Assembly (NCBI RefSeq): GCF_009455685.1
Contig: NZ_QPES01000001.1
Location: forward strand, 2,728,001 to 2,792,000
Length of the DNA: 64,000 nucleotides
Reading direction: 5' to 3'
Source: Paraburkholderia hayleyella
GTDB lineage: Bacteria; Pseudomonadota; Gammaproteobacteria; Burkholderiales; Burkholderiaceae
The position numbers and the translations under genes were made by a program. Each line of letters starts with the position of its first letter. Positions within the stretch are counted from its first letter, which is position 1. The notes beneath the pieces are model-generated. The model saw nothing but the letters and a program-made list of their open reading frames with translations, was not told where the DNA came from and searched no databases. Below, in pieces: positions 63,714 through 64,000 of the stretch.

Positions 63714-64000
63714 ATGCCTAAAAACCTGCCTCATCCTGCCGAACCTAAACGCCCGCGCACCACGCGCGCGGCGCCCAGCCTCTCAGCGACACCCGCGCCA
63801 CCGCCCAAGGTAGCGCCAGGTACCGGGCTCGCGGGTCTGGGCGCGCTGCGCGGCACGCTCAAAACCGAGGCCCAGCGCCGCGAGCGTGAACGGCTCACCG
63901 CTGCGGCAACGGCGCGCGAGGCCGCGGCCGAGGCCGCGCTGTTTCGCCGCGAAGTCGGCAGCGTCACGCCGCTGAACGTCCCACCCCGCGCCAGCACACC
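63714..64000 (+). CDS. Smr/MutS-domain family protein, 5' part only
   Basis: The frame starting at ATG 63714 is open to the window end (95 complete codons). The product begins MPKNLPHPAEPKRPRTTRAA, then GLAGLGALRGTLKTEAQRRERER, and ends near LFRREVGSVTPLNVPPR. This looks like the N-terminal region of the Smr-domain proteins found beside trxB in Burkholderia. The Smr nuclease domain itself would lie beyond the window, so the call rests on the linker motif and gene order. Confidence 0.7.
   Translation, partial: MPKNLPHPAEPKRPRTTRAAPSLSATPAPPPKVAPGTGLAGLGALRGTLKTEAQRRERERLTAAATAREAAAEAALFRREVGSVTPLNVPPRAST

Overview
The window reads as a chromosome segment of a beta-proteobacterium of the order Burkholderiales, most likely Paraburkholderia, Caballeronia or a close relative. 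The evidence is high GC, Burkholderia-type proteins throughout, and familiar local gene orders: pgk-pyk-fba-purC-purE-purK-tsaC, ilvE/zinc-finger/waaF, and trxB/ftsK/lolA/rarA/serS. No integrase, transposase, rRNA, CRISPR array or prophage was seen. One tRNA is present.

Layout. 0.2-2.2 kb: an AT-richer pair encoding a PLP-dependent decarboxylase and a divergent arylalkylamine-acetyltransferase-like GNAT. 2.4-9.6 kb: a tripartite RND drug efflux operon (adaptor, pump, outer-membrane factor) with a divergent TetR regulator; the shared promoter carries an AcrR-type operator. 9.6-17.2 kb: a CoxG-like protein, a DUF427 protein, a secreted protein, a Do-type periplasmic protease behind an OmpR-type two-component system, and the PBP4-type peptidase dacB. 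17.7-18.8 kb: a GDSL lipoprotein esterase. 19-27.4 kb: a long minus-strand block with lower glycolysis (pgk, pyk, fba), purine synthesis (purC, purE, purK) and tsaC. 27.7-30.2 kb: azlCD divergent from ilvE. 30.3-36.4 kb: small zinc-finger protein, waaF, an NTF2-like protein, a YheT-type hydrolase, a conserved hypothetical, bepA and moaC.

36.7-52.1 kb is the most notable region. catBCA (catechol to 3-oxoadipate enol-lactone) lies next to a full set of iac genes for degradation of the plant auxin indole-3-acetic acid (iacA, B, C, D, E, F, G, H, I). With them are two MFS transporters, a LysR regulator and a FixJ/NarL-type response regulator. Auxin uptake, opening of the indole to catechol and ortho-cleavage thus sit together. 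The sensor kinase and the tautomerase (IacY) reported beside iac genes in P. phytofirmans PsJN are not in the window, and no CatR is adjacent to catB. Short sequences shared between the promoters of one MFS gene and iacC, with a weaker copy before iacA, point to common control.

52.3-64 kb: tRNA-Ser(CGA) with a clear promoter and terminator, serS, a GNAT, a compositionally unusual rarA, a CytX-like permease, a LysR regulator, lolA, ftsK, trxB and the start of an Smr-type gene that runs off the window.

A cross-cutting observation is that four gene starts (iacG, pgk, purK, purC) are preceded by tandem 7-bp repeats.
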